Origin: JADFQT01 sp965216025 | GTDB taxonomy: Bacteria > Chloroflexota > Dehalococcoidia > Lucifugimonadales > UBA3495 | DNA: 64,000 nucleotides | NCBI GenBank assembly: GCA_965216025.1 | Contig: CBDCEX010000014.1 | Coordinates: forward strand, 186,001-250,000 | Direction of reading: 5' to 3' | Shown here: one piece after another, positions 1 to 8,797 of the stretch | Layout of the letters: each line of letters opens with the position of its first letter | How positions within the stretch are numbered: the stretch's first letter is position 1 | Notes under the pieces: generated by a model | Seen by the model: only the letters and a program-made list of their open reading frames with translations | Databases searched by the model: none | What the model was told of the DNA's origin: nothing | Translations under genes and position numbers: made by a program

Positions 1-2
1 TG

Positions 3-1001
3 AGCCTGGAAATGGGACAGGCCTTCCGCTGGCGAAGAGTGGGGGACAAAGGCGTCCGCCAACGGGATTGGGGCGATCCGCCGGCCCGGTGGCGACGGAG
101 TGGCGGGGCCTGGTACTCCGGCGTTCTGGGGGAATACCTGGTGCATCTCCGGCAGACCGACGATGGGTTGGAGTACCGGGTGGGCGGCGAACACGGCGAA
201 CGGGACGACGTGGACCTGGACCGCCGTTTGCATGACTACTTCCGCCTCGACGACGACATTGGGGAAATCTACGGCCAATTGGGCCAGCGCCCGGCAGTCG
301 CCAGGGCCATTGGGCGGTACCCGGGGCTGAGGCTGCTGCGCCAGGATAGATGGGAATGCCTGGTCTCCTACCTGTGCTCCGGAACCAACAGCATCCGGGG
401 CATCAGGCAGAGCGTCGAGAAAATAGCCCAACTGAGCCGCCGCAAGGTCTACCTCGACGGGGATGAACGCCACGTCTTTCCCGACCCCATCCAAATTGTT
501 GATGCGGGACTAAAGACATTGGAAGAACTGAACCTGGGCCTGTCCTCCAGGTCTCACAATATCTTTCTGATGGCTATTCACCTGTCCCACGACCCGTTGC
601 TGTTGTACCGGACCTCCGACCCCGAAGTCTCCGGCAGGGAAGCCGTCACGCTGCTGGACAGTTACCGGGGCATCGGCCCCAAGATCGCCGGTTGCATGGC
701 CCTGATGTCCCTGGACAAGCTGGACGCCTTTCCGGTGGACCGGTGGGGACAGCGGGCCCTGGTCCAGTGCGACCTGTCGGCGATGCCGGCAGGATTGGCG
801 GAGAGGGTACGGAGTTCCCGTACCTTGACCGAAGCCCAGCAGTACTGGGTGGCGGAGTGGGCCAGGCAATATTTTGGGCGGTACGCCGGTTACGCCAACC
901 AGTACCTCTTCCACTGGATCGAGCCCCACAAGGAGAGGGTTGGCCGCAACGGGGTCTGTCCCCTCTGCGGTACGGGTCCGACCGGTGAGTTGCGGCCATA
1001 A
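3..1001 (+). CDS. 8-oxoguanine DNA glycosylase/AP lyase (OGG1-like), 5' end outside window
   Basis: Base-excision repair enzyme of the HhH-GPD superfamily, OGG1 branch, expected to remove 8-oxoguanine and nick the abasic site. The reading frame is open to the window edge. The first residues (SLEMGQAFRWRR) match the middle of the OGG1 N-terminal domain, so the ATG at 12 is internal and the true start lies upstream. The helix-hairpin-helix reads YRGIGPKIAGC, with the lysine at the place of the Schiff-base lysine of OGG1, followed by DAFPVDRW with the catalytic aspartate. The tail NGVCPLCG carries two cysteines. Family assignment is firm; substrate specificity is inferred. Confidence 0.85.
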   Translation, partial: SLEMGQAFRWRRVGDKGVRQRDWGDPPARWRRSGGAWYSGVLGEYLVHLRQTDDGLEYRVGGEHGERDDVDLDRRLHDYFRLDDDIGEIYGQLGQRPAVARAIGRYPGLRLLRQDRWECLVSYLCSGTNSIRGIRQSVEKIAQLSRRKVYLDGDERHVFPDPIQIVDAGLKTLEELNLGLSSRSHNIFLMAIHLSHDPLLLYRTSDPEVSGREAVTLLDSYRGIGPKIAGCMALMSLDKLDAFPVDRWGQRALVQCDLSAMPAGLAERVRSSRTLTEAQQYWVAEWARQYFGRYAGYANQYLFHWIEPHKERVGRNGVCPLCGTGPTGELRP

Positions 1002-1628
1002 ACGCAAAGAGAGCCACATGCATCAACAAACGAGGGGAGACCTCGCACCGGACACAAAGTTTCGACCCCCCCCATCGGCGAGCTGTAGGCCGGCGGCCCT
1101 CCGGGAGAACTCCCCGGGAACGGACATAACCTGGCGAGGAGCGGGGCAACCCACGAGGACGTGAACCCGTCCACCGGCGCGGCGGGGTCACGCCCAGGGC
1201 CGCACACGCGGCAGCGCGGGGGGCCCTGCGTGAAAAGGAGACCGCGGCCCCCGCGCGCAATCCCCAGGGGCGCGGGGGTAGACGGCGACAGACAGGCGGG
1301 GGCGGGCATTATACCCGGGTTCCCCCGCCTGATACCTATGACCCTAACCAGTGGCCATAGCCACCTAAACCCGAATCCACCGATGGGCACGGATGGACGG
1401 CGTGAGGACAGCGGAAGGGGGGTGAGGGAGTTACAGGCGCGATGATCCGGGCTCGAATTCGGGTAGACGGGAGGTTGGAGGGTGATCTGCAGGCGCTTTG
1501 GGGGCACCGATGGCGGCCTACAGTGGCTGTGGTGAGAGAAAGGGCAGGATAGGACACGGCGAGAGGCGCTCGCGGACCGGGATGGCGCGAGTTTGCGGGG
1601 GCGTTGGGTCAGTGGCGGACGGGCGGCG
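1002..1628. other. GC-rich stretch with no supported gene
   Basis: About 630 bases with no reading frame that resembles a protein family. The part from about 1040 to 1330 is very GC-rich and full of short inverted repeats, including a perfect 9-bp stem at 1294-1330. A TATAAT hexamer lies on the minus strand inside that hairpin. No match to RNase P, tmRNA, SRP or a riboswitch consensus could be recognised. It may be an unrecognised structured RNA or simply decayed mobile DNA. Confidence 0.4.
1294..1330. repeat. Perfect GC-rich hairpin
   Basis: Nine-base inverted arms (AGGCGGGGG and CCCCCGCCT) enclose a second short stem CGGG/CCCG around CATTATA. No T-tract follows on either strand, so it is not a standard intrinsic terminator. 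Confidence 0.5.
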
Positions 1629-1800
1629 TCAGGCCGGGAGTGGAATCGCTTGCAGCCGGGCGAGGGCGCGGCTGAACTGCTCCTCCCAAGGCCAGCGCCG
1701 GGGAAGATGCAGGGTAAGGCGGCGCGCCGAGCGGGTGATCCGTCCCACCAGAGCGAAGAACCGCCGCCGGAGGGTCTTGGTGGTCACTATCCGCTCACCC
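1629..1800 (-). pseudogene. IS1380-like transposase C-terminal remnant
   Basis: Read on the minus strand, this encodes about 57 residues containing RRFFALVGRITRSARRL and LHLPRRWPWEEQF and then stops at 1629. This arginine-rich tail with the RWPW motif is characteristic of the C-terminus of one group of IS1380-type transposases. The frame upstream is broken (a TGA lies a few codons 5'), so only the tail survives. It differs from the IS1380 transposase at 8798-11844, so it is a different element. Confidence 0.6.
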
Positions 1801-2193
1801 AGGCCGCGCCATCAAAGGGGCCAGCCAGGCGGCGTTGGCGCATAACCTGGCCCCTCTGATGGCTTTGCGGGTCTTCTTGGGCTTGTGCTTGGGCTCTGGC
1901 TTGGGCTGATAGGCCGAGTTGACGGGCATCGGCAGGTGGAATTCATACTCGAAGGTACTGCCTACCACCGACTTGTGGGGGCTTGTTGCCCCGGGCCGGA
2001 GGGTAGGGAAGGACCGGGGTTATCTGCACAGGGTGTCAGTAGAGCGTCGTTTCCGGACTTCCTTTGGAAATTAAAAACCTTAGAACTGGTGGTCGCGTTG
2101 TAGGGCGCTGCATATACCGGCGCACGCCGATTAACCGATATTCGCAATGAGCGACGCCCCAGGGACGGGCGAGCAGCGGGAGGACATTGTTAA

Positions 2194-2640
2194 ACCGGCA
2201 AGACCCACATGGCCCTGGGGCTGGGCCTGGCCGCCTGCCAGCGGGGGATGTCCGTGGGCTTCACCACCGCCGCCGCCCTGGTCCACGAGTTGATGGAGGC
2301 CAGAGACGAGAGGCGTCTGCTTAATCTACAGAGACAACTTTCCCGTCTCAGCCTGCTGATCATCGACGAACTGGTCTTCGTGCCGCTGTCACCCACCGGG
2401 GCGGAACTGCTCTTCGAGGTCTTCAGCCAGCGCTACGAGCGGGGCTCAATCCTGGTGACCACCAACCTTCCCTTCGACGAGTGGACCGAGGTCTTCGGGT
2501 CGGAGAGGCTCACCGGGGCCCTGCTGGACCGCCTCACCCACCACGTCCACATCCTGGAGATGAACGGCGAGAGCTACCGGCTCAAGCGTAGCAGAGAGGG
2601 AGTTGCCTCCCAAACTCAAGACAAGCCTCACGAAGAATAG
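2194..2640 (+). pseudogene. istB: IS21-family helper ATPase IstB, 5'-truncated
   Basis: Fragment of the IstB transposition helper. The frame begins just after a TAA at 2191 with TGKTHMALG, the second half of the Walker A loop; the glycine-rich first half is gone. It then runs through an intact Walker B (LSLLIIDEL) and the conserved FEVFSQRYERGS and LTGALLDRLTHH segments to the normal C-terminus. IstA is absent from the window. The gene cannot make a functional helper, so this is a relic of an IS21 element whose left part was lost. Confidence 0.85.
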
Positions 2641-3091
2641 GTAGCATCAAGACCTTCCTGCCTGTCCTCTGCTGACCCACCCGTAAGCAGGCCATTTCCC
2701 TCAACAAGTGGTGCGGACATTTATGCTGGCCAGTTAGCTCGGACTTTTTCGCTGAACATGAACACACCAGGTGGTACAGTTTTACTCCGCCCCAGTGGCC
2801 CAACATGCCTCCGCCATTGACACAGATTCCGGTCCCGCAGGTCCCTGGGATCAAAACCAGCCACCCCTCCCTATGTTCCGTCATCACCCGAACGATGTTG
2901 GGCCGGAGACTCCCTGCGGCCATGTTCACCTGCTTTCCTTTCACCAGTGAACGTTGAAAGTTTGCTTAGAGAACATAATGAGAGCTAAGTCTGCCCGATA
3001 CCGGTTAGAATCATCAAGCAATGACACCGTGCAAAAATGCAGCATGAATTTTTGAGACCACCACAGCTCAGCCGCCACCTCACTTAGATGG
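2641..3091. other. Intergenic, nothing recognised
   Basis: 450 bases between the IstB fragment and the end of the helicase gene. No open frame here resembles a protein family and no clear terminator hairpin was seen. Confidence 0.4.
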
Positions 3092-4867
3092 CTAGCGACT
3101 CACCCCGGCGAGGGCTTCCAGTCCCAAAAGACCAAACAACTCCCTTCCGGTGAGAACCGCCGCAAGGTCGATGGAAACGTCGTCCACCAGTTCATCAAAG
3201 AGTTCCTGTTTCTGCTCCAGTATCCGGTCTATCCGCTCCTCAATGGTATTCAGACAGGAGTACTTGAAGACATGGACCGGAACGGTTTGACCATATCGGT
3301 GGCTGCGGTCTTCGGCCTGCCGTTCCACCGCGGGATTCCACCAGCGATCCAAGTGAAACACGTATGAAGCCTCCTGAAGGTTGAGTCCCACCCCGCCGGC
3401 CCGCAATGACACCACCAGGACCTTGTGCCCGTCGTCCCGTCGAAACCGACTGATGATGTCCCGTCGCTCCTCTTGAGACTGAGCTCCGGTAAAGGTCAGC
3501 GGCCGGAAATCTCGCAGGGCCTCGGCCATTGCCTCTACGCCAAATCCCGCCCGCCGGTACTGGGAGAAGACCAGTGCCCGGTTTCCCTGGGCTGCCAGCG
3601 TTTCCATCCTGCCGCGGATGTCCTCGAACTTGCTGGACTCCCCGGTTTCCGGCTCGGCGTTGCAAATCTGCTTCAGACGCGAGATCAACTCCAAGACGTG
3701 CTGCACCCTCACGTCTCGGCCCAACTCCCGCAGGTGAACAATACCCTCCCGTTCCGCTCGTTCATAGCTGCGTTGCTGTGCCGGCCCCAGCTCAAGAGGA
3801 ATCTTGGTGACAATCTTGGGGGGTAGGTCGGTCAGCACCTCCGACTTCTTACGCCGTAGTTGCAGTTCCCTGTGTCGCTGCCGGAGTGCCGGTCCCGCCC
3901 CGTATCTTCTTTGGGCCTCCGATTCATCGTGGTCAACGAACTCCATGATGGAAGCAAGTTCGTCTTCATCGTTCTCCACCGGCGTACCGGTCAGAGCCCA
4001 GGAACGCCCGCGCTTCAAACCCTTCACCGCGTCACTGGTGATGTTGCGGTTCTTGATGCGCTGAGCCTCGTCGGCCACCACCACGTCCCAGGTCCGCCGG
4101 CCCACCACCGACATGGGGTTATCGCTGAAGTCGGACCTCAATGTGTCGTAACTGACCAATGCCACATGCACCGAAGTGGCCCACTGCCAGCCCCGGTCGG
4201 CCACGGAGCCGCGGATTACCATTGCTCTCAAGTCGGGCGCCCACTTCAGCAGTTCCCGACGCCACTGGTCCAAGACGCTGGCCGGGGCCACCACCAGAGC
4301 CGTCTGAATTTCACCCTTGAGAAACAGGATCCGCAGCGCAACGATTACCTGCAGAGTCTTGCCCAGGCCCATGTCGTCGGCCAGCAGAAGCTGGCGGCTT
4401 TCCACCAGGACCTTTGCTCCTTCGAGCTGGAAGGGAAGCAGCTCGCCGGGCCATTCAATCACCGAGTCGGGCCCTGGCAGAAAGGGGAGATAGGGTGCAG
4501 TCAGGACTCTCCAGAGCCGGGACTGCAAACTTTCCCGCGGCGGTCCCCCGGGAGGACGAGGCCAATCGTAGTCGTAGGAGGGTGCTCCCGGACTGGTAGG
4601 ACTTGCCGAGCCCATCGGGGCCGGTGCATTTGACTGACGGTCAAACACAAACGCCTTGACCGGCTCAACGGCATCGACTGAGCCAACTGAGAACCACTCC
4701 ACCGCCTCAGGAACACGTTCAGGAAACAGGTTAACCGTCACGCCAGCCATTTTGACCGGCACGGCGCGCGATTCAACTGCCAGGTCGCCTACGGTGCGCT
4801 GTCGCCGCAGGATGAAGCGGCGTAAACTCCTGCCGCCCACCTTTCGCAGCCATTCCGGCAGAATCAT
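3092..4867 (-). CDS. SNF2-family DEAD/DEAH helicase, last gene of a BrxD-like cassette
   Basis: SWI2/SNF2 superfamily-2 ATPase of 591 residues. About 130 residues of unknown N-terminal sequence precede a complete motor core: motif I DDMGLGKT, motif II DEAQ, motif III LTGTPVEN, and in the second RecA lobe SLRAGGVGLNLQ and DRWWNPAVERQAEDRSHR. All catalytic motifs are intact, so ATP-driven translocation on duplex DNA is expected. It starts with ATG overlapping the TGA of the upstream gene by four bases and is the distal gene of a five-gene operon. SNF2-type motors are common in phage-defence systems such as DISARM; a defence role here is inferred from the neighbours. No HNH, PLD or methyltransferase domain is visible. 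Confidence 0.9.
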   Translation of the reverse strand: MILPEWLRKVGGRSLRRFILRRQRTVGDLAVESRAVPVKMAGVTVNLFPERVPEAVEWFSVGSVDAVEPVKAFVFDRQSNAPAPMGSASPTSPGAPSYDYDWPRPPGGPPRESLQSRLWRVLTAPYLPFLPGPDSVIEWPGELLPFQLEGAKVLVESRQLLLADDMGLGKTLQVIVALRILFLKGEIQTALVVAPASVLDQWRRELLKWAPDLRAMVIRGSVADRGWQWATSVHVALVSYDTLRSDFSDNPMSVVGRRTWDVVVADEAQRIKNRNITSDAVKGLKRGRSWALTGTPVENDEDELASIMEFVDHDESEAQRRYGAGPALRQRHRELQLRRKKSEVLTDLPPKIVTKIPLELGPAQQRSYERAEREGIVHLRELGRDVRVQHVLELISRLKQICNAEPETGESSKFEDIRGRMETLAAQGNRALVFSQYRRAGFGVEAMAEALRDFRPLTFTGAQSQEERRDIISRFRRDDGHKVLVVSLRAGGVGLNLQEASYVFHLDRWWNPAVERQAEDRSHRYGQTVPVHVFKYSCLNTIEERIDRILEQKQELFDELVDDVSIDLAAVLTGRELFGLLGLEALAGVSR

Positions 4868-5394
4868 CGGTCGGCGAAGACCTCTGCCATTCCCGTCGCC
4901 GCCCTCTCCAGGGGTTCCAGCAACAGGCGGCGGGAGCGTAGCGTTTCCACCAACCCGGCCAGCGCCGAACCCTCGGACGGTTCGTCAGCTATCCAACGGA
5001 GAGAGGAAAGGTCATCCCCAGGTGACTCTTCATTCGGCGGGATCCCCCACGCGCCGACCAGGCATACCGGAACCTGGGCCACGACATCCTCGGTAAAGAC
5101 TTCCGCAGGGGTCTCCTCGGCCAGGGCCAACACCAGGTCAGGCAGTTGGCTGGCCCCATCAAACAGGGCTCTGGCAAGAGCGGTCACCGCCCCCCGGTAA
5201 GCTTCGCCTGGCTGCCACAGTGCACCCGACCCGGGCTTTACCCGGGTGAAGCAGAATTCCAGTGGTTCTCCCCGGCTACTGGTGACGAAAAGGGCACCCT
5301 GAATGCCACCTCTGACTGGCTCCTTCAGGAAGCGCAGGTAGGCTACGGCAGCATTTGGTTCGTTCCCGGCCAGGTCCTGGAATGGGATAGGCAA
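4864..5394 (-). CDS. Unknown protein of the SNF2/BrxD-like cassette
   Basis: 176-residue protein that I do not recognise. It begins MPIPFQDLAGNEP and has an alternating hydrophobic/charged pattern of a soluble alpha/beta protein, with a segment LRFLKEPVRGGIQGALFVTS near the N-terminus; no signal peptide, membrane helix or metal motif is visible. It sits between the BrxD-like ATPase (8-base gap) and the SNF2 helicase (ATGA overlap), so it is translationally coupled to the helicase and is probably an adaptor or specificity subunit of the same complex. That role is inference from position only. Confidence 0.7.
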   Translation of the reverse strand: MPIPFQDLAGNEPNAAVAYLRFLKEPVRGGIQGALFVTSSRGEPLEFCFTRVKPGSGALWQPGEAYRGAVTALARALFDGASQLPDLVLALAEETPAEVFTEDVVAQVPVCLVGAWGIPPNEESPGDDLSSLRWIADEPSEGSALAGLVETLRSRRLLLEPLERAATGMAEVFADR

Positions 5395-5402
5395 AACGAC
5401 GT

Positions 5403-6695
5403 TTACTCCCCTGATGACCTCCTGCCATCACCTTCCGAGTGGGCCTGCTCTAGCGTCGTGTCCTCCTCGTAGCTGAAGGTCAGCTCCGTCTCCTCGATTT
5501 CCGGCTCGGTCTCGGGATACAGTCGCCGCAGGTCCCACTCGTTGATCCAGCGACGCACATAGGAGCGGATCCTGGCCGGAGCTCCGCGCCCTATGTCACG
5601 GTTGATCTCCGGAGCATCCCACCCGTAGGCCTCCGAATGGATTAACTTGAGCTGGCTATAGAGGTGCAGGAGCATTTCTTCGTCCGGCTCGGCCAGGTTA
5701 CGTACTCCCCTATCCAAAAGTCGCATGCCGGTCTCGGCTCGTGCCGCTGTCAGGAGGTCCTCCGCTCGTCCCCTGGCCCTGAGCCGTGGGACCGCCTTGT
5801 CTCGGTCCTCCTTGTCGTCCAGCACGACCGCAGGCAAATCGGCGGTCATCGTGCCCACCACCACCAGCCCAGGGTACTTTTCCTCCGGAGTCTGGCCCAT
5901 CCAGCGAGTGAGCTCGGCATAGGAACGGGCCCGCTGCAGCACGCTGTAGTTGGCCACAAGTTCGATCTCGTCCATCAGAATCACCCACCCCCGGTATCCG
6001 GCCGCCTTGATCAGTTCCAGAACGAACCGCAGCTTTTGCGGTGGCATATCCCGGGAGACCGGAGCTCGGAAGGGGTACCCCTGCAATTGGCCCACATGCC
6101 GCAGTCCGTCCCGCACGCTCTTCAGTTGGATCCGCTCCCCGGACCAGAACAAGTTGATTTCGTTCAGCAGGTGGGGGTCATTGTCCTTTTCGTGGACCAT
6201 CAGGGTGGCCGGCAGAATCCGGTGCAGGTTATTGTCTTCGCCGTTCGCCCACAAAAAGAAGTCCGAATAGCCAAGGGCATTGTAGTCCAGCTTTTGGGTG
6301 ATCTCCTCAACCATTTGGCCCGTTACCCCGGGCACCTTGCCGTTCTCCACCACGGCTCGGTACACCTTGTCCATGTCGAACAGGGGCGTCTCCTTGCTGA
6401 TAACCACCCGACTGCACACGAAGTTCTCGGACAGAGCCCGGTTTTCCAGGTAGCCGAGCAGGTGGGACTTGCCGCTCCCGAAGTCGCCGGCTACCAGCAT
6501 TCCTTGCCCACCCTCCGACCTCTCTCCATCGACGGGGAGGCGGGAGAGCATGTCGTTGAAGGCGCTCTCCACCGCCGGCTGGCTGCAACCCAGAGCGGCC
6601 ACCGCATCACCGTTGGGCACGCCGTTTCGGAGGGCCTCCAGCGCCCTGCGGTTATTCAGTCTTGACCTGGTCGAGATGTCCGCCATCCTGTTCAC
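5403..6695 (-). CDS. BrxC/BrxD-type P-loop ATPase (DUF2791-like)
   Basis: AAA-like ATPase resembling the ATP-binding proteins of BREX phage-defence systems. An N-terminal helical segment (RRALEALRNGVPNGDAV) is followed by Walker A GDFGSGKSHLLGYL near residue 70 and Walker B GWVILMDEIELV near residue 235. A sensor-like strand VVVGTMTADLP comes next, then an arginine-rich C-terminal region ending in an acidic tail. Two starts are possible: GTG at 6695, overlapping the upstream stop by four bases (GTGA), or ATG at 6686 preceded by GTGGAG; the latter has better spacing. No pglX methyltransferase or pglZ phosphatase gene is nearby, so this is not a canonical BREX locus. ATP hydrolysis is expected; the target is unknown. 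Confidence 0.8.
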   Translation of the reverse strand: MNRMADISTRSRLNNRRALEALRNGVPNGDAVAALGCSQPAVESAFNDMLSRLPVDGERSEGGQGMLVAGDFGSGKSHLLGYLENRALSENFVCSRVVISKETPLFDMDKVYRAVVENGKVPGVTGQMVEEITQKLDYNALGYSDFFLWANGEDNNLHRILPATLMVHEKDNDPHLLNEINLFWSGERIQLKSVRDGLRHVGQLQGYPFRAPVSRDMPPQKLRFVLELIKAAGYRGWVILMDEIELVANYSVLQRARSYAELTRWMGQTPEEKYPGLVVVGTMTADLPAVVLDDKEDRDKAVPRLRARGRAEDLLTAARAETGMRLLDRGVRNLAEPDEEMLLHLYSQLKLIHSEAYGWDAPEINRDIGRGAPARIRSYVRRWINEWDLRRLYPETEPEIEETELTFSYEEDTTLEQAHSEGDGRRSSGE

Positions 6696-7687
6696 TCCAC
6701 GATGAGCCCGTCCGACAGACGAACCAGGGTAGCCATGGGGTTGGCCTGGGTTCGGGACCGGACTTCATCGGCGATCCTGTTCCTGAGAGCCTGATAGATG
6801 AAAAAGCCCTTGCCCCGAGTGTCCTCATCCAGGAACTCCTCATCGGCCAACACTACCATCAACAGGCCTTCCAGGCGGTCCGTCCCGTCGATCAGTTCGC
6901 GCAGCAGTTCGTAGTGGTCCATCACCGCGGACCGGGAGTAGAACCTGAGCCCGTCACGCGGGTTTCTGCGCATGGTCACTCGGCTGTCATCCAGGATGAC
7001 ACAGGTGCCTGCATAGCCAACGAATCGCACCCAGGATAACAGCGACTCCAGGAAATGCCGCGCATTGGTCCGGACAATGCTGTTGTAAATTTCATAGCGT
7101 CGTACACTGGAAACCCGCCGATTGACGCCGGTCAGCCATTCGATAAGGGGAACGGCCTCCTGGTTTTGGCCAACGCCCCCCATTTCTGTGAGGCACAACT
7201 GGGTCATGGCTACCCGGAAATCCCGGGACATGCTGCCGTTTCTGGTAACGGACTGGAACAACGGGTTTCTCAGTTCCATCCTGATGAGGCTCTCGTCCAC
7301 AGCCTTATTTTCCACGGCACTGGCCTCGCTAATCGCCTCAAGAATCGGGGTATCAGCCTCCAGGTCTGCCGTTTCAGTGCGATAACCGGCCTCACCGGCC
7401 AACCGGAGAACCACGCGCCTGGCCAACTGCCGCCAGTCGATCTGCTCCGCAATGCGGAAGAATATTTCTTGGAGCATGTGGACCCGGGTCTCGCCGGCAT
7501 CCACTGCCACCACCAGGTAGCCCAGATCACCCGCATCCGCAGCAAAACGGTCCTTCAGCAGTGGAGACAGGTCCTGCCTGGTCGGCACAGCAAATCTCAG
7601 TGAGGAACCGCCGTCGCTGACGAAGCCGTCCAGGTACTCCTCCTTGATGACATGCAGCCATTCCTGCAGGGGAAGAATATTGGTCAT
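6692..7687 (-). CDS. BrxD-like ATPase relative lacking a Walker A motif
   Basis: 331 residues. The N-terminal part EEYLDGFVSDGGSSLRF resembles the entry of DUF2791/BrxD-type ATPases, where a GxxGxGKS loop should follow. Here the sequence continues AVPTRQDLSPLL, with no P-loop lysine. A later hydrophobic strand, GTCVILDDSRV, sits where a Walker B would be. The reading is a catalytically dead ATPase subunit paired with the active one encoded directly downstream (four-base overlap). Relationship to the BrxD family is suggested by layout and these two segments only and needs a profile search. It overlaps the upstream gene by four bases (ATGA at 7684). Confidence 0.6.
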   Translation of the reverse strand: MTNILPLQEWLHVIKEEYLDGFVSDGGSSLRFAVPTRQDLSPLLKDRFAADAGDLGYLVVAVDAGETRVHMLQEIFFRIAEQIDWRQLARRVVLRLAGEAGYRTETADLEADTPILEAISEASAVENKAVDESLIRMELRNPLFQSVTRNGSMSRDFRVAMTQLCLTEMGGVGQNQEAVPLIEWLTGVNRRVSSVRRYEIYNSIVRTNARHFLESLLSWVRFVGYAGTCVILDDSRVTMRRNPRDGLRFYSRSAVMDHYELLRELIDGTDRLEGLLMVVLADEEFLDEDTRGKGFFIYQALRNRIADEVRSRTQANPMATLVRLSDGLIVE

Positions 7688-8487
7688 TGGCCGCCTCCCG
7701 TGAACTGGATCCCGTAGAACAGCACGGTCTCGCCGCTGGGTCCGATGAACGAAATCGCCCCCCGAGCGCTCCTGGTGCCGGTGGAGGCAGGGAATGACAC
7801 CTTGGCCCCCGACCTGACTTCCCTGACGCCGCTTTGCTGCAGCGCGTAAAGGTCCCTGGCGAAATCCAACTGACTGTAGTCCCGACTGCTTCCGGGCAGG
7901 CCGGTAAAGAGCTTATACATGCTTTCCAGGCGTATCACCTGGCCCACCTGGCCCAATTTCAACCGGTCCGCAGTGTCCGACTGTGCCAGGGCCAAGTACG
8001 CCTCGTACAAGGCTTCCAGGAAAGACTGCGGGCGAAACCTGGATGGATTGTTCTGTAACTTTGCCAGGTCAGCAACCACCCTGGAGGGTCTGACAGCGGA
8101 GGATTGCCGCCGGTCGATACGCACTGCCCGTTCCCCGGGCAAGACTCTCACCATCGAGGGATGGGCAATCAGACGGCCGTCACGCTCGAAGACCTGGAGC
8201 CCCCGTTTTTCAGCCTCAGCTTGCAGTTCCCGACCATACCCTTCCTCCAGGTACCGCCGTTCATCCTCAGCCGTGAAGGGCCAGGCTGTCGAAGCATTGG
8301 CCACTTCCTGCCGGATGAGATTGACCGCCCCGTCCAGCCTTTCGCTCTGGCGCCGTACGGCAGCGATATTGCCATCCTGGCTTGCCTTACGTAGCTGCCG
8401 GGCTATGCTAGCCGCCTCGTTAAGTGCTTTCAGCACCGAATCAGCGGCACTTTCGGCCGTGGCGAATCCTTCTTCGAAAGTGGGCAT
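7684..8487 (-). CDS. Unknown first protein of the SNF2/BrxD-like cassette
   Basis: 267 residues from the ATG at 8487, chosen because GGGAGGAG lies at ideal spacing; the frame is open further upstream without a good ribosome site. The N-terminal third (residues about 10-80) is rich in Ala, Glu, Leu and Arg and probably forms long helices or a coiled coil. The middle region is basic, and the end (ARGAISFIGPSGETVLFYG) is beta-rich. No catalytic motif is seen and I do not recognise the family. As the promoter-proximal gene of a fully overlapping operon it is probably a structural or sensor subunit of the complex. Confidence 0.65.
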   Translation of the reverse strand: MPTFEEGFATAESAADSVLKALNEAASIARQLRKASQDGNIAAVRRQSERLDGAVNLIRQEVANASTAWPFTAEDERRYLEEGYGRELQAEAEKRGLQVFERDGRLIAHPSMVRVLPGERAVRIDRRQSSAVRPSRVVADLAKLQNNPSRFRPQSFLEALYEAYLALAQSDTADRLKLGQVGQVIRLESMYKLFTGLPGSSRDYSQLDFARDLYALQQSGVREVRSGAKVSFPASTGTRSARGAISFIGPSGETVLFYGIQFTGGGQ

Positions 8488-8797
8488 TTCTCCTCCCGTG
8501 AACACATCAATAACGAACTTCCAACTTGTTTCAGCCGGGATTCCCCAGATCAAACCACCTTTCCTGGATATAGCTCCCGCGGGGATACCGCCAAATATAA
8601 TCCCGCATTCCAAGGGCGTCAAATGCGGTCAAATGCGGCCTGATTCACTCAAATTCCCCGCTTTCATAGGGCAACCACTGTACTGCCAAGCGTAAAAGCC
8701 CCAAACCGCTTGTCTACGCCCAAGTCTCGCCCTTGGGAAGCTCTTTTGCCCTGGACGACCCCGTAACCGTAACCAATCCCGACGCTCCTAAAGTGGA
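8488..8797. other. Upstream region of the cassette and IS1380 flank
   Basis: Contains the promoter region of the five-gene minus-strand operon and the downstream flank of the IS1380 transposase gene. Short direct repeats of TCAAATGCGG occur at about 8620-8640. No confident promoter hexamers or IS1380 terminal repeat could be picked out. Confidence 0.35.

Noticed and set aside
1885..2103. 72-residue plus-strand frame as a gene
   Set aside because: No family resemblance or ribosome site; it lies in decayed mobile DNA.
3092..8487. Calling the cassette canonical BREX or DISARM
   Set aside because: No pglX, pglZ, brxL, drmA, drmB or methyltransferase gene is present in the window.
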